In this document: one piece after another, positions 34,620-42,991 of the stretch
How the letters are laid out: the number at the start of each line of letters is the position of its first letter
How positions within the stretch are numbered: position 1 is the first letter of the stretch
Assembly (NCBI GenBank): GCA_964627125.1
Contig: CAZVJQ010000011.1
Span: 1 to 45,121 of the forward strand
Reading direction: 5' to 3'
Origin: Fastidiosipila sp964627125
GTDB lineage: Bacteria; Bacillota; Clostridia; Saccharofermentanales; Fastidiosipilaceae
DNA length: 45,121 nt
Position numbers and translations under genes: made by a program
Notes under the pieces: generated by a model
Seen by the model: the letters and a program-made list of their open reading frames with translations, nothing else
What the model was told of the DNA's origin: nothing
Database searches by the model: none

Positions 34620-35220
34620 TCTCTTCCAAATATCTAACAATACTATCAACTGCAATAGTTAAATCATTTAAGCTCATAGATGCTTGTGTTGATCTATTTA
34701 AGACTTGCTTGTGCTCGAATGGCACATGAATAAATCCACCCTTTACACTTAAATCATTCTTTTCAATTAAATACATCAATGTATAAAAGAGATTATTACA
34801 GACATATGTTCCAGCACTGTTTGATATATAAGCTGGGATATCTGCTGAATGTAGCTGTTCTTCTAATTCTTTAATAGGAAGAGTTGAGAAATATGCATTC
34901 TTACCATCTGGATAAATAGTTTCATCCTTAGGTATATAACCTGAGTTATCTGCAGATTTTGCATCATTAATATTTATAGCAACTCTTTCAATAGATATAG
35001 CATTTCTACCACCCGCTTGACCAAAGAGTAGTACTAAATCTGGTTTAATTTCTAATAGTTTTTCTTCTAATACATTTCTTGATTTTTCAAACTCAGTTGG
35101 TACTTCAAGTAAATGAATTTCTGAATCATAGTTGCTTAAATCTAATTTTTCTAGCATTCTCCAGGAAGGATTAATATCCTCCCCACCAAATGCATTAAAT
35201 CCTGTAATTAATAATTTCAT
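34606..35220 (-). CDS. pcp: Pyroglutamyl-peptidase I
   Basis: Cytoplasmic cysteine peptidase removing N-terminal pyroglutamate. The catalytic triad is visible: Glu in SIERVAININ, Cys in NSAGTYVCNNLFYTLMY and His in FIHVPFEH. The N-terminus LLITGFNAFGGEDINPS is the family signature. The ATG at 35220 gives better spacing to GAGGG than the ATG one codon earlier. It lies 12 bases after parC and overlaps yqeG by 14 bases. Confidence 0.94.
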   Translation of the reverse strand: MKLLITGFNAFGGEDINPSWRMLEKLDLSNYDSEIHLLEVPTEFEKSRNVLEEKLLEIKPDLVLLFGQAGGRNAISIERVAININDAKSADNSGYIPKDETIYPDGKNAYFSTLPIKELEEQLHSADIPAYISNSAGTYVCNNLFYTLMYLIEKNDLSVKGGFIHVPFEHKQVLNRSTQASMSLNDLTIAVDSIVRYLEENESV

Positions 35221-35232
35221 CATTTCCCTCTC

Positions 35233-37536
35233 TTATTGATTTAGATCGAGTAAGTTAACTTGCTTAGCTAGTAGACCTTCATCTTTTAGATATCTTCCAG
35301 ACTGTGGAAGAGTTTTGATTCTATAATAATCAACATCTTGAATTGGTAAATTATTTAGAGGCTTGAAGACAACAGTTGAAGATCCTTTTCTTATGGTTTG
35401 AACTTTATCACCTAGATTTGATCTATTGTTTACTGTTTCAATAGCAGTAGCTTCAACAATAACCATCTGCTCTTTTTCATTAATTAAGACAAACTCATTC
35501 TCATCATCTTCTAGCAGAGTTAATTCTAAGTCTTCTCTCTCATATTCAGAGTCTTCTTCTGTTTTACCTGGTTTCATGTAGACACCCCCAACTGGTGGAG
35601 TCTTAGAGTTAAAGGCATTAACTTGTTTCCTACGTCTGCTCTTAGTTTCATAATCACTAAGATTGATTCTAGATACTCTACCACTTTCAGATGCAATATA
35701 GACTTGACCTGCATAAGAGTCTCTATCGCCTGAATATAGAAGGACAAAGAAGATATTTTCATCTTCATCAAGCTCTAGCACACTTGGTAAATAATGGCCC
35801 CAATCAGATGGTCTATTATCTTCAAAATCATTCATCTCTATTCTATAAAGATTACCTGAAGTGCTGAAACAGAATAGTAAATCAGTGTTTTGTCCTTGCT
35901 CTACTTGAACTATATAGTCATTAGCCTTGGTCTTAAGTTCTCCTGCACTTCTTAGGGATGTAAGTGCGAGTTTCTTTAAGTAACCATCTTTAGTCAAGAA
36001 TACTTTGAGATTGTAATCATCTATAATCTCAGTCTCGCTGAATTCTTCAATCTCATCTTCAGCTATTAATGTAGTTTTTCTTTCTTGACCATATTTTTTA
36101 ATAATATTGTTTAGGTCTTCAATAATTACTTTATCAATTAACTTAGCACTAGATAAAACTTTCTCTAATGCAGTTATTTCTTTATCTAGATTTTCAATTT
36201 CAGCAGTACGTTTTAAAATATACTCTCTGTTAAGATTTCTTAATTTAATTTCAGCAACATAATTTGCTTGAATATCATCAATGCCAAAACCTTCGCATAA
36301 GTTAGGGATAACATCTGCTTCCTTTTCAGTATTTCTGATAATTGCAATTGCCTTATCAATATCTAGAAGAATAGCTTCAAGACCTCTTAATAGATGTCGT
36401 CTATCAGATTTCTGAGCTAGCTCATGTTGCTTAGCACGTCTAACAGTTTGTCTTCTAAATACTAGCCATTCAGCAATTATGTTTTTAACACCTAAAGTTC
36501 TTGGATGACCATTAACTAAGATATTGAAGTTACATGAAAATGAGCTCTCTAGTGGTGTAGATTTAAATAGCTTTTGTATCAACAAATCATAATCAGTATT
36601 TCTCTTACAATCAATTGTTATCTTTAGACCTTTTAAATCTGTCTCATCTCTGACATCATTTACTTCTTTTAAGTCACCAGATTTAACTTTGTCCACGATT
36701 GAGTCAATAATTGCTTCAACAGTTGTACTGTATGGAATCTCATAAATCTCTACAAGACTATTTTTCTTATCAATTTTGTATTTACCGCGAATCTTGAAGC
36801 TTCCTCTACCAGTTTCGTAGATATCACGCATTTTATCTAAGTCATAAATAATTTGACCACCACCTGGGAAATCAGGAGCTACCATGTGATCCAAGACATC
36901 AATAGTTGGATCTTTAATATAAGCAACCGTTGCTTCACAAACTTCAGATAAGTTAAAAGAACAAATATTAGATGCCATACCAACAGCAATACCTTGGTTA
37001 GCATTAACTAAAACTGATGGGAAACTCACAGGTAGTAATAATGGTTCATCCACTGTTCCATCATAGTTTGGGATAAAATCTACTACATCATTATCGATAC
37101 CATTAAATAGCTCATTAGAGAAATCATCTAGCTTAGCCTCAGTATATCTAGGAGCTGCATATTGCATATCTCTTGAATATTGCTTACCCATATTACCTTT
37201 TGAGTCGATATATGGATGTAGTAAGGATGCATTACCTCTGGTCAACCTAACCATTGTTTCATAAATAGTTTGATCACCATGAGGGTTTAACTTCATAGTC
37301 TGCCCTACAATGTTTGCAGATTTAGTTCTATTACCCTTTAACAGACCCATCTTGTACATTGTATAAAGTAATTTCCTATGAGCTGGCTTAAATCCATCAA
37401 TCTCAGGAATAGCTCTTGAAACAATAACACTCATTGCATAAGGCATATAGTTAGTCTCAAGTGTATGTGATATTGCTTGCTCTTCAATTACTATTTCTTT
37501 AGGAATTACAAATTCATTATCATTCTTTTTTGCCAT
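35233..37536 (-). CDS. parC: DNA topoisomerase IV subunit A (ParC-like)
   Basis: Type IIA topoisomerase cleavage subunit of 767 residues. The active-site Tyr131 is in APRYTEAKL, and the breakage-reunion domain starts with SRAIPEIDGFKPAHRKLLYTMYKMGLL. The C-terminal beta-propeller region is divergent and carries acidic inserts (for example around EEDSEYEREDLE). In the quinolone-binding segment NPHGDQTIYETM, the position equal to Ser83 of E. coli GyrA is Gln89 and the Asp87 position is Glu93. ParC rather than GyrA is inferred from this clostridial ParC pattern and the adjacent parE; a second gyrase pair should exist elsewhere. GGGG lies six bases before the ATG. Confidence 0.9.
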   Translation of the reverse strand: MAKKNDNEFVIPKEIVIEEQAISHTLETNYMPYAMSVIVSRAIPEIDGFKPAHRKLLYTMYKMGLLKGNRTKSANIVGQTMKLNPHGDQTIYETMVRLTRGNASLLHPYIDSKGNMGKQYSRDMQYAAPRYTEAKLDDFSNELFNGIDNDVVDFIPNYDGTVDEPLLLPVSFPSVLVNANQGIAVGMASNICSFNLSEVCEATVAYIKDPTIDVLDHMVAPDFPGGGQIIYDLDKMRDIYETGRGSFKIRGKYKIDKKNSLVEIYEIPYSTTVEAIIDSIVDKVKSGDLKEVNDVRDETDLKGLKITIDCKRNTDYDLLIQKLFKSTPLESSFSCNFNILVNGHPRTLGVKNIIAEWLVFRRQTVRRAKQHELAQKSDRRHLLRGLEAILLDIDKAIAIIRNTEKEADVIPNLCEGFGIDDIQANYVAEIKLRNLNREYILKRTAEIENLDKEITALEKVLSSAKLIDKVIIEDLNNIIKKYGQERKTTLIAEDEIEEFSETEIIDDYNLKVFLTKDGYLKKLALTSLRSAGELKTKANDYIVQVEQGQNTDLLFCFSTSGNLYRIEMNDFEDNRPSDWGHYLPSVLELDEDENIFFVLLYSGDRDSYAGQVYIASESGRVSRINLSDYETKSRRRKQVNAFNSKTPPVGGVYMKPGKTEEDSEYEREDLELTLLEDDENEFVLINEKEQMVIVEATAIETVNNRSNLGDKVQTIRKGSSTVVFKPLNNLPIQDVDYYRIKTLPQSGRYLKDEGLLAKQVNLLDLNQ

Positions 37537-37545
37537 CTTCTACCC

Positions 37546-39540
37546 CTAGTTCAAATCAAGTTGGTCTATGTATAAGTGACCATTATCAGCGATGTGATCT
37601 TTACGACCAGCTAAGTTATCACCTAGCAATAAATCAAATTTATTCTTCATTATAGTATCGCTCTCAGATTGTACTTGAATTAATCTTCTTGTCTCTGGAT
37701 TCATAGTAGTTTCCCACATCATCTCTGGCTCATTTTCACCAAGACCCTTTGATCTTTGGAGATGTAAATTACTACTTCCATGTTCTTTAATTATTTCATT
37801 TTTCTCATTCTCATCGAAGGCAAATAGAGTTTTTTCTTCTCTACCTTTTCTATATGTCATCTCATATAATGGAGATTCAGCAATATAAATCTTACCTTCA
37901 TTTAAAAGTGTTGGAGTTAGCCTATAAAACATTGCAAGTAGCAGAGTTCTAATCTGGAATCCATCTACGTCAGCATCAGTACAGATGATTATTTTGCTCC
38001 ATCTAAGAGCATCTAAATCAAATGTAGACAACTTATCGTTTTTAATACCTGGTAGCTCTACTCCTGTACCAATAACCTTCATTAAATCTAATATAATGTC
38101 ACTTTTTAAGATTTGATTAATATCCGCTTTAAGACAGTTTAAAATTTTACCTCGTATAGGAATAACTGCTTGGAATTCAGAGTCACGACCCATTTTAACT
38201 GAGCCTAGCGCTGAGTTACCCTCAACTATATAAATTTCTCTCTTAGTAATATCCTTAGATCTACAATCGACAAAATTCTTAACTCTATTATTAATATCAA
38301 TTTTACCCATGAGGTTTTTCTTGACATTTAATCTTTGTTTTTCAGCACTCTCACGACTACGTTTATTAATAAGAATCTGCTCAATAACTTTATTAGCGTC
38401 ATCTTTATTCTCGATAGACCAAACTTCTAATCTTTCTCTAATTAAATCAGTGATGTATCTTTGAATATATTTATTATTAATAGCCTTCTTAGTCTGGTTC
38501 TCGTAGCTAGTTTGAGTAGATAATGAATTTACAACACATATAAGTGAGTCTTGTACATCAGGCCAGGTTATATGAGTCTCATTACTCTTGTACTTGCCCT
38601 CTGCCTTTATTATCTTGTCCAAAGCATTCGTAAACCCTAATCTAACAGCTCTTTCTGGAGAACCACCATACTCTAGATAAGATGAGTTATGGTAGTACTC
38701 TTGAGTTGCAAACTCTCTGTTGAAACTAAAAGCAAGTTCTACCTTTACTTTATACTCAGGTCTATCCTTAGTATCTCTACCTTTAGATTCACCACGCCAA
38801 ATAATAGGAGCATTAATTTGAGTCTCACCACTAAGCTCTTTAACGAAACCTAAAATTCCATCTGGATAGGTGTACTCTACTTCTGTCTCTGTAATTTCAT
38901 CTTTAAATTTAAAAGTAACACCAGCATTTACGATAGCTTGTCTCTTCAAGATATTTTCAAAATACTCTAGTGGTATATCTACGTCAGTAAATACCTTGTT
39001 GTCTGGTTTGAATCTTTGCTTAGTACCTGTAGTTTTTGTTCTTACTTTTTTCTTGCTTAAACCACCAATATTTTTACCTTCTTCAAAATGTAAATTATAT
39101 TGATAGCCATCTCTAATTACTTCAACATCGAAAAACTCAGATGCATATTGAGTAGCACATGCACCTAAACCATTTAGACCAAGTGAATATTCATAGTTTT
39201 CACCATCTAAAGTATTGTACTTACCACCAGCATATAGTTCTAAGTAAACAAGCTCCCAGTTATATCTATTTTCTACATTGTTATAATCTAAAGGAATACC
39301 CCTTCCCTCATCTATAACCTCTATACTGTGATCTTTATATCTATTTATTTGTATTAATTTCCCGTAGCCTTCTCTTGCCTCATCAATAGAGTTAGATAGT
39401 ATTTCAAAAAATGCATGTTGGGCACCAACGATATCATCAGAGCCAAAAATAACAGCTGGACGCAGCCTGACTCTCTCTTCATCTTTTAATTGGGTAATAC
39501 TGTCGTTGTCATATAAATTACGATTATTTGTTTTTGCCAT
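37546..39540 (-). CDS. parE: DNA topoisomerase IV subunit B (ParE-like)
   Basis: ATPase partner of ParC, 664 residues. The GHKL fold shows EILSNSIDEAREG, VIDEGRGIPL and the GLNGLGACATQYAS lid. The TOPRIM domain shows IVEGNSALGSVKMGRD and CTDADVDGFQIRTLLL for Mg binding, and the C-terminus has QRSKGLGENEPEMMWETTM. The usual EGDSAGG motif is EGNSALG here, with Asn in place of Asp. GAGAGG precedes the ATG and an extended -10 promoter lies 40 bases upstream. It heads parE-parC-pcp-yqeG. Confidence 0.92.
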   Translation of the reverse strand: MAKTNNRNLYDNDSITQLKDEERVRLRPAVIFGSDDIVGAQHAFFEILSNSIDEAREGYGKLIQINRYKDHSIEVIDEGRGIPLDYNNVENRYNWELVYLELYAGGKYNTLDGENYEYSLGLNGLGACATQYASEFFDVEVIRDGYQYNLHFEEGKNIGGLSKKKVRTKTTGTKQRFKPDNKVFTDVDIPLEYFENILKRQAIVNAGVTFKFKDEITETEVEYTYPDGILGFVKELSGETQINAPIIWRGESKGRDTKDRPEYKVKVELAFSFNREFATQEYYHNSSYLEYGGSPERAVRLGFTNALDKIIKAEGKYKSNETHITWPDVQDSLICVVNSLSTQTSYENQTKKAINNKYIQRYITDLIRERLEVWSIENKDDANKVIEQILINKRSRESAEKQRLNVKKNLMGKIDINNRVKNFVDCRSKDITKREIYIVEGNSALGSVKMGRDSEFQAVIPIRGKILNCLKADINQILKSDIILDLMKVIGTGVELPGIKNDKLSTFDLDALRWSKIIICTDADVDGFQIRTLLLAMFYRLTPTLLNEGKIYIAESPLYEMTYRKGREEKTLFAFDENEKNEIIKEHGSSNLHLQRSKGLGENEPEMMWETTMNPETRRLIQVQSESDTIMKNKFDLLLGDNLAGRKDHIADNGHLYIDQLDLN

Positions 39541-39579
39541 TTATACCTCTCAAACATTTGTTCTTTTCCACTAAATTCG

Positions 39580-39608
39580 ATTATAGCACAGAGAAAGAAT
39601 AAGTTAAA
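39580..39608 (-). promoter_or_regulatory. Extended -10 promoter of the parE operon
   Basis: Minus-strand TGCTATAAT includes a perfect -10 (39580-39585) and an extended TGn element; a weak -35 TTTAAC (39603-39608) is 17 bases upstream. Confidence 0.65.
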
Positions 39609-39636
39609 AATCAAGTGCTAGTAGTCGCTATATAAC

Positions 39637-39668
39637 AATTGAGAATCTCGATTATAAGACTCTCAATT
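39637..39668 (-). terminator. Hairpin after the DUF2185 gene, possible terminator
   Basis: AATTGAGA and TCTCAATT form an 8-bp stem with internal extra pairing (GATT/AATC). Neither side has a clear U-tract, so termination is uncertain. It lies 26 bases after the DUF2185 stop. Confidence 0.35.
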
Positions 39669-39693
39669 TACTTCATTTTCTGTTATTAAATAT

Positions 39694-39999
39694 CTACTCA
39701 TCCTCTGGCTCAAAATTCGCTGATTCAATAAAATCAGCATTTTCATCTTCTCTTTCAAAAGCAATATCTGCTTCATAATTCAAATAAGGTAAGATACTGC
39801 CATCAATTTCTAATATCGTTTTTATATCGTATATAGCAACATTATCTGGATTATTTACATACTCATCGTCTTCATCGCCACAAAAGAATCTCCAACCACT
39901 ATCTTGTGAATTATCGACTTCTTCATGATACATATATCTAACTTTACGCTTATTATCTACTAGCATTTTTGTTGCTAAAACAAATCCAAAATTCTCCAT
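39694..39999 (-). CDS. DUF2185 (Imm33-like) family protein
   Basis: 101 residues, strongly acidic. FGFVLATKMLVDNKRKVRYMYHEE, DSGWRFFCGDEDDEYVNNPDN and IYDIKTILEIDGSI are the DUF2185 pattern. The family has been proposed as an immunity domain (Imm33) in polymorphic toxin systems, but no toxin gene is nearby and many members occur alone. AGGAG lies five bases before the ATG, and the gene starts 8 bases after fhs, so it is the last gene of an fhs operon. Its role here is unknown. Confidence 0.8.
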   Translation of the reverse strand: MENFGFVLATKMLVDNKRKVRYMYHEEVDNSQDSGWRFFCGDEDDEYVNNPDNVAIYDIKTILEIDGSILPYLNYEADIAFEREDENADFIESANFEPEDE

Positions 40000-40007
40000 T
40001 ATTACTC

Positions 40008-41675
40008 CTATGAAAGTCCTGATATCTCACCATCTTCAGATATTTTCATCCTATAAGCTGCTGGAGTCTTAGGTAAGCCTGGCATTGTCATGATGGACCC
40101 TGCATAAATTACTATAAAACCAGCTCCTTGTTTTGCTTCAACGTCCCTTACAGTTAGTTTAAAATCTCTAGGTGCTCCTAATTTACTAGGATCATCTGAG
40201 AATGAATATTGTGTCTTAGCGATGCATATTGGCATAGTTCCAAGACCTGCTTCTTGATAAGCATTTAACTTGTCTGAAGCTTCCTGTGATAGTTCCACTC
40301 CATCTGCTCTATATATTTCTCTTGCTACCTTCTCAATTTTTTCTACGAGTGGTAAATCAGCATCGTAGATAAATTTGAAATCACTAGTCTTCTCACATGC
40401 TTCAACTACTTTTTCCGCTAATTCAATTCCACCATCTGATCCTTTGGCAAATACTTTAGATACAACATAATCTAATCCTAGTTCTTGGAATTTTCTTTCT
40501 AAGAATTCAATTTCCGTTTCTGTATCGCTATGCACATGGTTAATAGCTAGTACCAGTGGAAGTCCATATTTTTGCATATTCTCAATGTGTTGTTTTAAGT
40601 TGACATAACCTGCTTCTAGAGCTTCTAGGTTTTCTTCGGATAGCTGCTTAACGCTTTGGCCACCGTTGTATTTTAAAGCTCTAATAGTAGCAACTAGAAC
40701 TACAGCATCTGGTTTTAGGTCTGCTTCACGACAAACTATATCGAAGAATTTTTCAGCACCTAAATCGGAACCAAATCCCGCTTCAGTAATTACATAGTCA
40801 CTCAATTTCATCGCAGTTTTAGTCGCAAGAACTGAGTTACAGCCATGAGCAATATTTGCAAATGGACCACCATGGATAATTGCTGGAGTGTTGTCTACTG
40901 TTTGGACTAAATTAGGCTTAAGAGCTTCTTTAAGTAAAATTACTAGAGCATCGGTAGCCTGTAAGTCTTCCACTGTAATAACTTTACCATCATAGGTGTA
41001 TGCGAGAATCATTTTGGATAAACGTCCTTTAAGGTCTTCATAGCTCTCTGCCAAACAAATAATTGCCATGATTTCAGAAGTAACTGTGATATCAAATTTG
41101 GACTCTCTTTTAACTCCATCTGAGCCATCACCTTGACCTATAACAATATTTCTAAGAGCTCTATCATTCATATCTAAAACTCTATCCCAAACAACTCTTT
41201 TTGGGTCAATATTTAATGAATTCCCATGATGCAGATGGTTATCTAATAGTGCAGCGATAAGGTTGTGTGCAGTAGTTATAGCGTGGATATCACCTGTAAA
41301 ATGCAGGTTAATCTCATCCATAGGTAGAACTTGAGCATAACCACCACCAGCAGCACCACCCTTCATGCCGAATACTGGCCCTAATGAAGGCTCTCTTAAT
41401 GTACTTATACTTTTCTTCCCTATTTTGTTCAAAGCCATAGACAAGCCAATATTAGTAGTTGTCTTACCCTCACCAGCAGGTGTTGGATTAATTGCAGTTA
41501 CAAGGACTAACTTAGCATCTTTATCATTTTGTTTCTTCTCTAAAATATCAAGATTTAACTTCGCTTTATTTTTCCCGTAAGATTCATAATCATCAGTGCT
41601 TAACTCAAGATTTTCAGCTATATCCTGGATATGTTTTAATTCAATACTATTAGCTATTTCAATATCTGTTTTCAT
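40008..41675 (-). CDS. fhs: Formate-tetrahydrofolate ligase
   Basis: ATP-dependent enzyme forming 10-formyl-THF, feeding purines and initiator formyl-Met and, in acetogens, CO2 fixation. The P-loop TPAGEGKTTTNIGLSMAL and FGMKGGAAGGGYAQVLPMDEINLHFTGD are family signatures, and the C-terminus has GSIMTMPGLPKTPAA. At 555 residues it is full length. The ATG at 41675 is chosen because GGAG is eight bases upstream; a TTG two codons earlier is too close. With thyA and folA it joins folate one-carbon metabolism. A long 5' region with a hairpin precedes it. Confidence 0.96.
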   Translation of the reverse strand: MKTDIEIANSIELKHIQDIAENLELSTDDYESYGKNKAKLNLDILEKKQNDKDAKLVLVTAINPTPAGEGKTTTNIGLSMALNKIGKKSISTLREPSLGPVFGMKGGAAGGGYAQVLPMDEINLHFTGDIHAITTAHNLIAALLDNHLHHGNSLNIDPKRVVWDRVLDMNDRALRNIVIGQGDGSDGVKRESKFDITVTSEIMAIICLAESYEDLKGRLSKMILAYTYDGKVITVEDLQATDALVILLKEALKPNLVQTVDNTPAIIHGGPFANIAHGCNSVLATKTAMKLSDYVITEAGFGSDLGAEKFFDIVCREADLKPDAVVLVATIRALKYNGGQSVKQLSEENLEALEAGYVNLKQHIENMQKYGLPLVLAINHVHSDTETEIEFLERKFQELGLDYVVSKVFAKGSDGGIELAEKVVEACEKTSDFKFIYDADLPLVEKIEKVAREIYRADGVELSQEASDKLNAYQEAGLGTMPICIAKTQYSFSDDPSKLGAPRDFKLTVRDVEAKQGAGFIVIYAGSIMTMPGLPKTPAAYRMKISEDGEISGLS

Positions 41676-41772
41676 GCTCAATTCTCCAATACAAAAAACT
41701 TGCTTATTAAATTCATAGTATAGAACAATATAAAATTATTTAGGGAATTTTTAGTTTTAATTTCGGGCAAAT

Positions 41773-41806
41773 GAAAAGGGCCACTAACATGGGTGACAGT
41801 GACCCT
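41773..41806 (-). terminator. Terminator-like hairpin in the fhs upstream region
   Basis: On the minus strand AGGGTCACT pairs with AGTGGCCCT (9 bp, one G-U) around a 12-base loop, followed by TTTTC. It lies about 100 bases before the fhs start and 185 bases after the strong terminator of the DsbA-like gene. It may be an attenuator in an fhs leader, or the end of a short RNA. A weak -10 TATAGT (41874-41879) lies upstream. The rest of the 370-base gap 41676-42045 is AT-rich with no supported gene. Confidence 0.45.
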
Positions 41807-41990
41807 GAACAAAGAGGAAAATAAGAAAGAGGATAGCTCATATCAATATTTATATTTGCTATATGTATATTAAACTATAGAATAGTGTTTCTACGATTAA
41901 GCAAATGTGAAGAATTGTGAAGAATTAAAAATATATTTATATTGCAGAGAAATTTGGAATTTTAATTATTTTACGCTTTGTTTGACAATG

Positions 41991-42020
41991 AAAAAACCAA
42001 CTCTTTAATAAGAATTGGTT
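41991..42020 (-). terminator. Rho-independent terminator after the DsbA-like gene
   Basis: On the minus strand AACCAATTCT pairs with AGAGTTGGTT (10 bp, one G-U) around a six-base loop, followed by a T-run. It lies 25 bases after the stop. Confidence 0.85.
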
Positions 42021-42045
42021 CATGTTTTGAATTAAATTTTAGAAA

Positions 42046-42711
42046 TTACTGAGAAACTTTATCTCCAATAGATCCATCTTCAATAGCTTGCATTAGAGCT
42101 AAGAATTGTTCTTTTGGTTGTGCTCCAGAAATTGCATATTTGTTATCAAATACAAAGAATGGAACTCCTTGTACTCCTACTTGTTGAGCAATAAGGATAT
42201 CTTGAATCACCTCTTGTTGATTCATAGTTTCATCATCTAAGATATTTTTAACAGTTAGACGTGGTAGTCCTACTTCTACACTCAAATCGATTAGAGTCTC
42301 ATGGTCACTGATAACTTTACCTTCTTCAAATACTGCCTTATACAATCTTGAGAAGAATTCTTTACCCTTATCGTTTTGTTTTGCGAATTGGAAAACTCTA
42401 TGAGCATCCATTGTGTTTGCTAGTTTCATATTGTCTACATCGTATTCCAAACCAGCTGAATGTGCGACATGAAGCATAGATTGTTTAGCACCTTCTAATT
42501 GCTCATCACTCATACCCTTGGAGTTTCTTAATGAATCCAAATATTTTTCGCCTTCGATATATTCAGCTTCAGGATCTAGTAGGAAACTAAGATATTCGAT
42601 ATTTACTTCGACTTCCTTAGTTTCATTAAATTCTTCAATTGCTGCATATAGGTTTTCTGTACCTGCATAGCAGAATGGACATACGAAATCTGACCAAATG
42701 GTAACTTGCAT
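42046..42711 (-). CDS. DsbA family (FrnE-like) thiol oxidoreductase
   Basis: 221 residues of the thioredoxin-fold DsbA/FrnE group. The redox motif is Cys11-Pro-Phe-Cys14 in SDFVCPFCYAG near the N-terminus, and the cis-Pro loop is QGVPFFVFDNKYAISGAQ. No signal peptide is visible, so it should act in the cytoplasm, like other FrnE-type proteins; disulfide or glutathione-linked chemistry is inferred. The ATG shares one base with the stop of a 51-codon cysteine-containing gene (TAATG), so the two are coupled. A strong terminator follows. Confidence 0.9.
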   Translation of the reverse strand: MQVTIWSDFVCPFCYAGTENLYAAIEEFNETKEVEVNIEYLSFLLDPEAEYIEGEKYLDSLRNSKGMSDEQLEGAKQSMLHVAHSAGLEYDVDNMKLANTMDAHRVFQFAKQNDKGKEFFSRLYKAVFEEGKVISDHETLIDLSVEVGLPRLTVKNILDDETMNQQEVIQDILIAQQVGVQGVPFFVFDNKYAISGAQPKEQFLALMQAIEDGSIGDKVSQ

Positions 42712-42866
42712 TATTTTTTTACCTCTTCTTTTAAATTGGCTAAATCAACTAGCTCAAAAATTCCCTTTGTACTTTTATTTTCTGTGGTACCAGAAACTGG
42801 ACCACAAACACCTGTTTTAATATCACAGGTAAAATTTGATAATTCTTTATTTTTAGTATCCATCAT
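42711..42866 (-). CDS. Small cysteine-containing protein coupled to the DsbA-like gene
   Basis: A 51-codon gene starting at one of two tandem ATGs (42866 or 42863) with AAGGGG four to seven bases upstream. Its key feature is Cys14-X6-Cys21 in CDIKTGVCGP; the C-terminal half, with IFELVDLANLKEEVKK, looks like a charged helix. No signal peptide or membrane segment is seen. Its TAA shares a base with the ATG of the DsbA-like gene, which suggests a two-gene operon. The paired cysteines make a redox partner, substrate or metal-binding role plausible, but this is inference. I do not recognise a named family. Confidence 0.75.
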   Translation of the reverse strand: MMDTKNKELSNFTCDIKTGVCGPVSGTTENKSTKGIFELVDLANLKEEVKK

Positions 42867-42991
42867 TATTCCCCTTGTTTATATTTGTTCTTTGTTTTTT
42901 TATCCTTAAGATAACTGTTAAGCTTACTCTAACAAGGTCTCAATAATTTATCTGTAGCATACGTTTCAACTATTAAGTAGAATGCATGTAC

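Noticed and set aside
39694..39999. Toxin-immunity locus
   Set aside because: No polymorphic toxin or secretion genes nearby; the operon is with fhs.
41740..41841. 33-codon minus-strand frame in the fhs upstream region
   Set aside because: No ribosome binding site, unusual composition, and it simply spans the hairpin. Most likely chance.
41676..42045. THF riboswitch upstream of fhs
   Set aside because: The region was read for the conserved THF riboswitch core and no convincing match was seen; only a simple hairpin is present.
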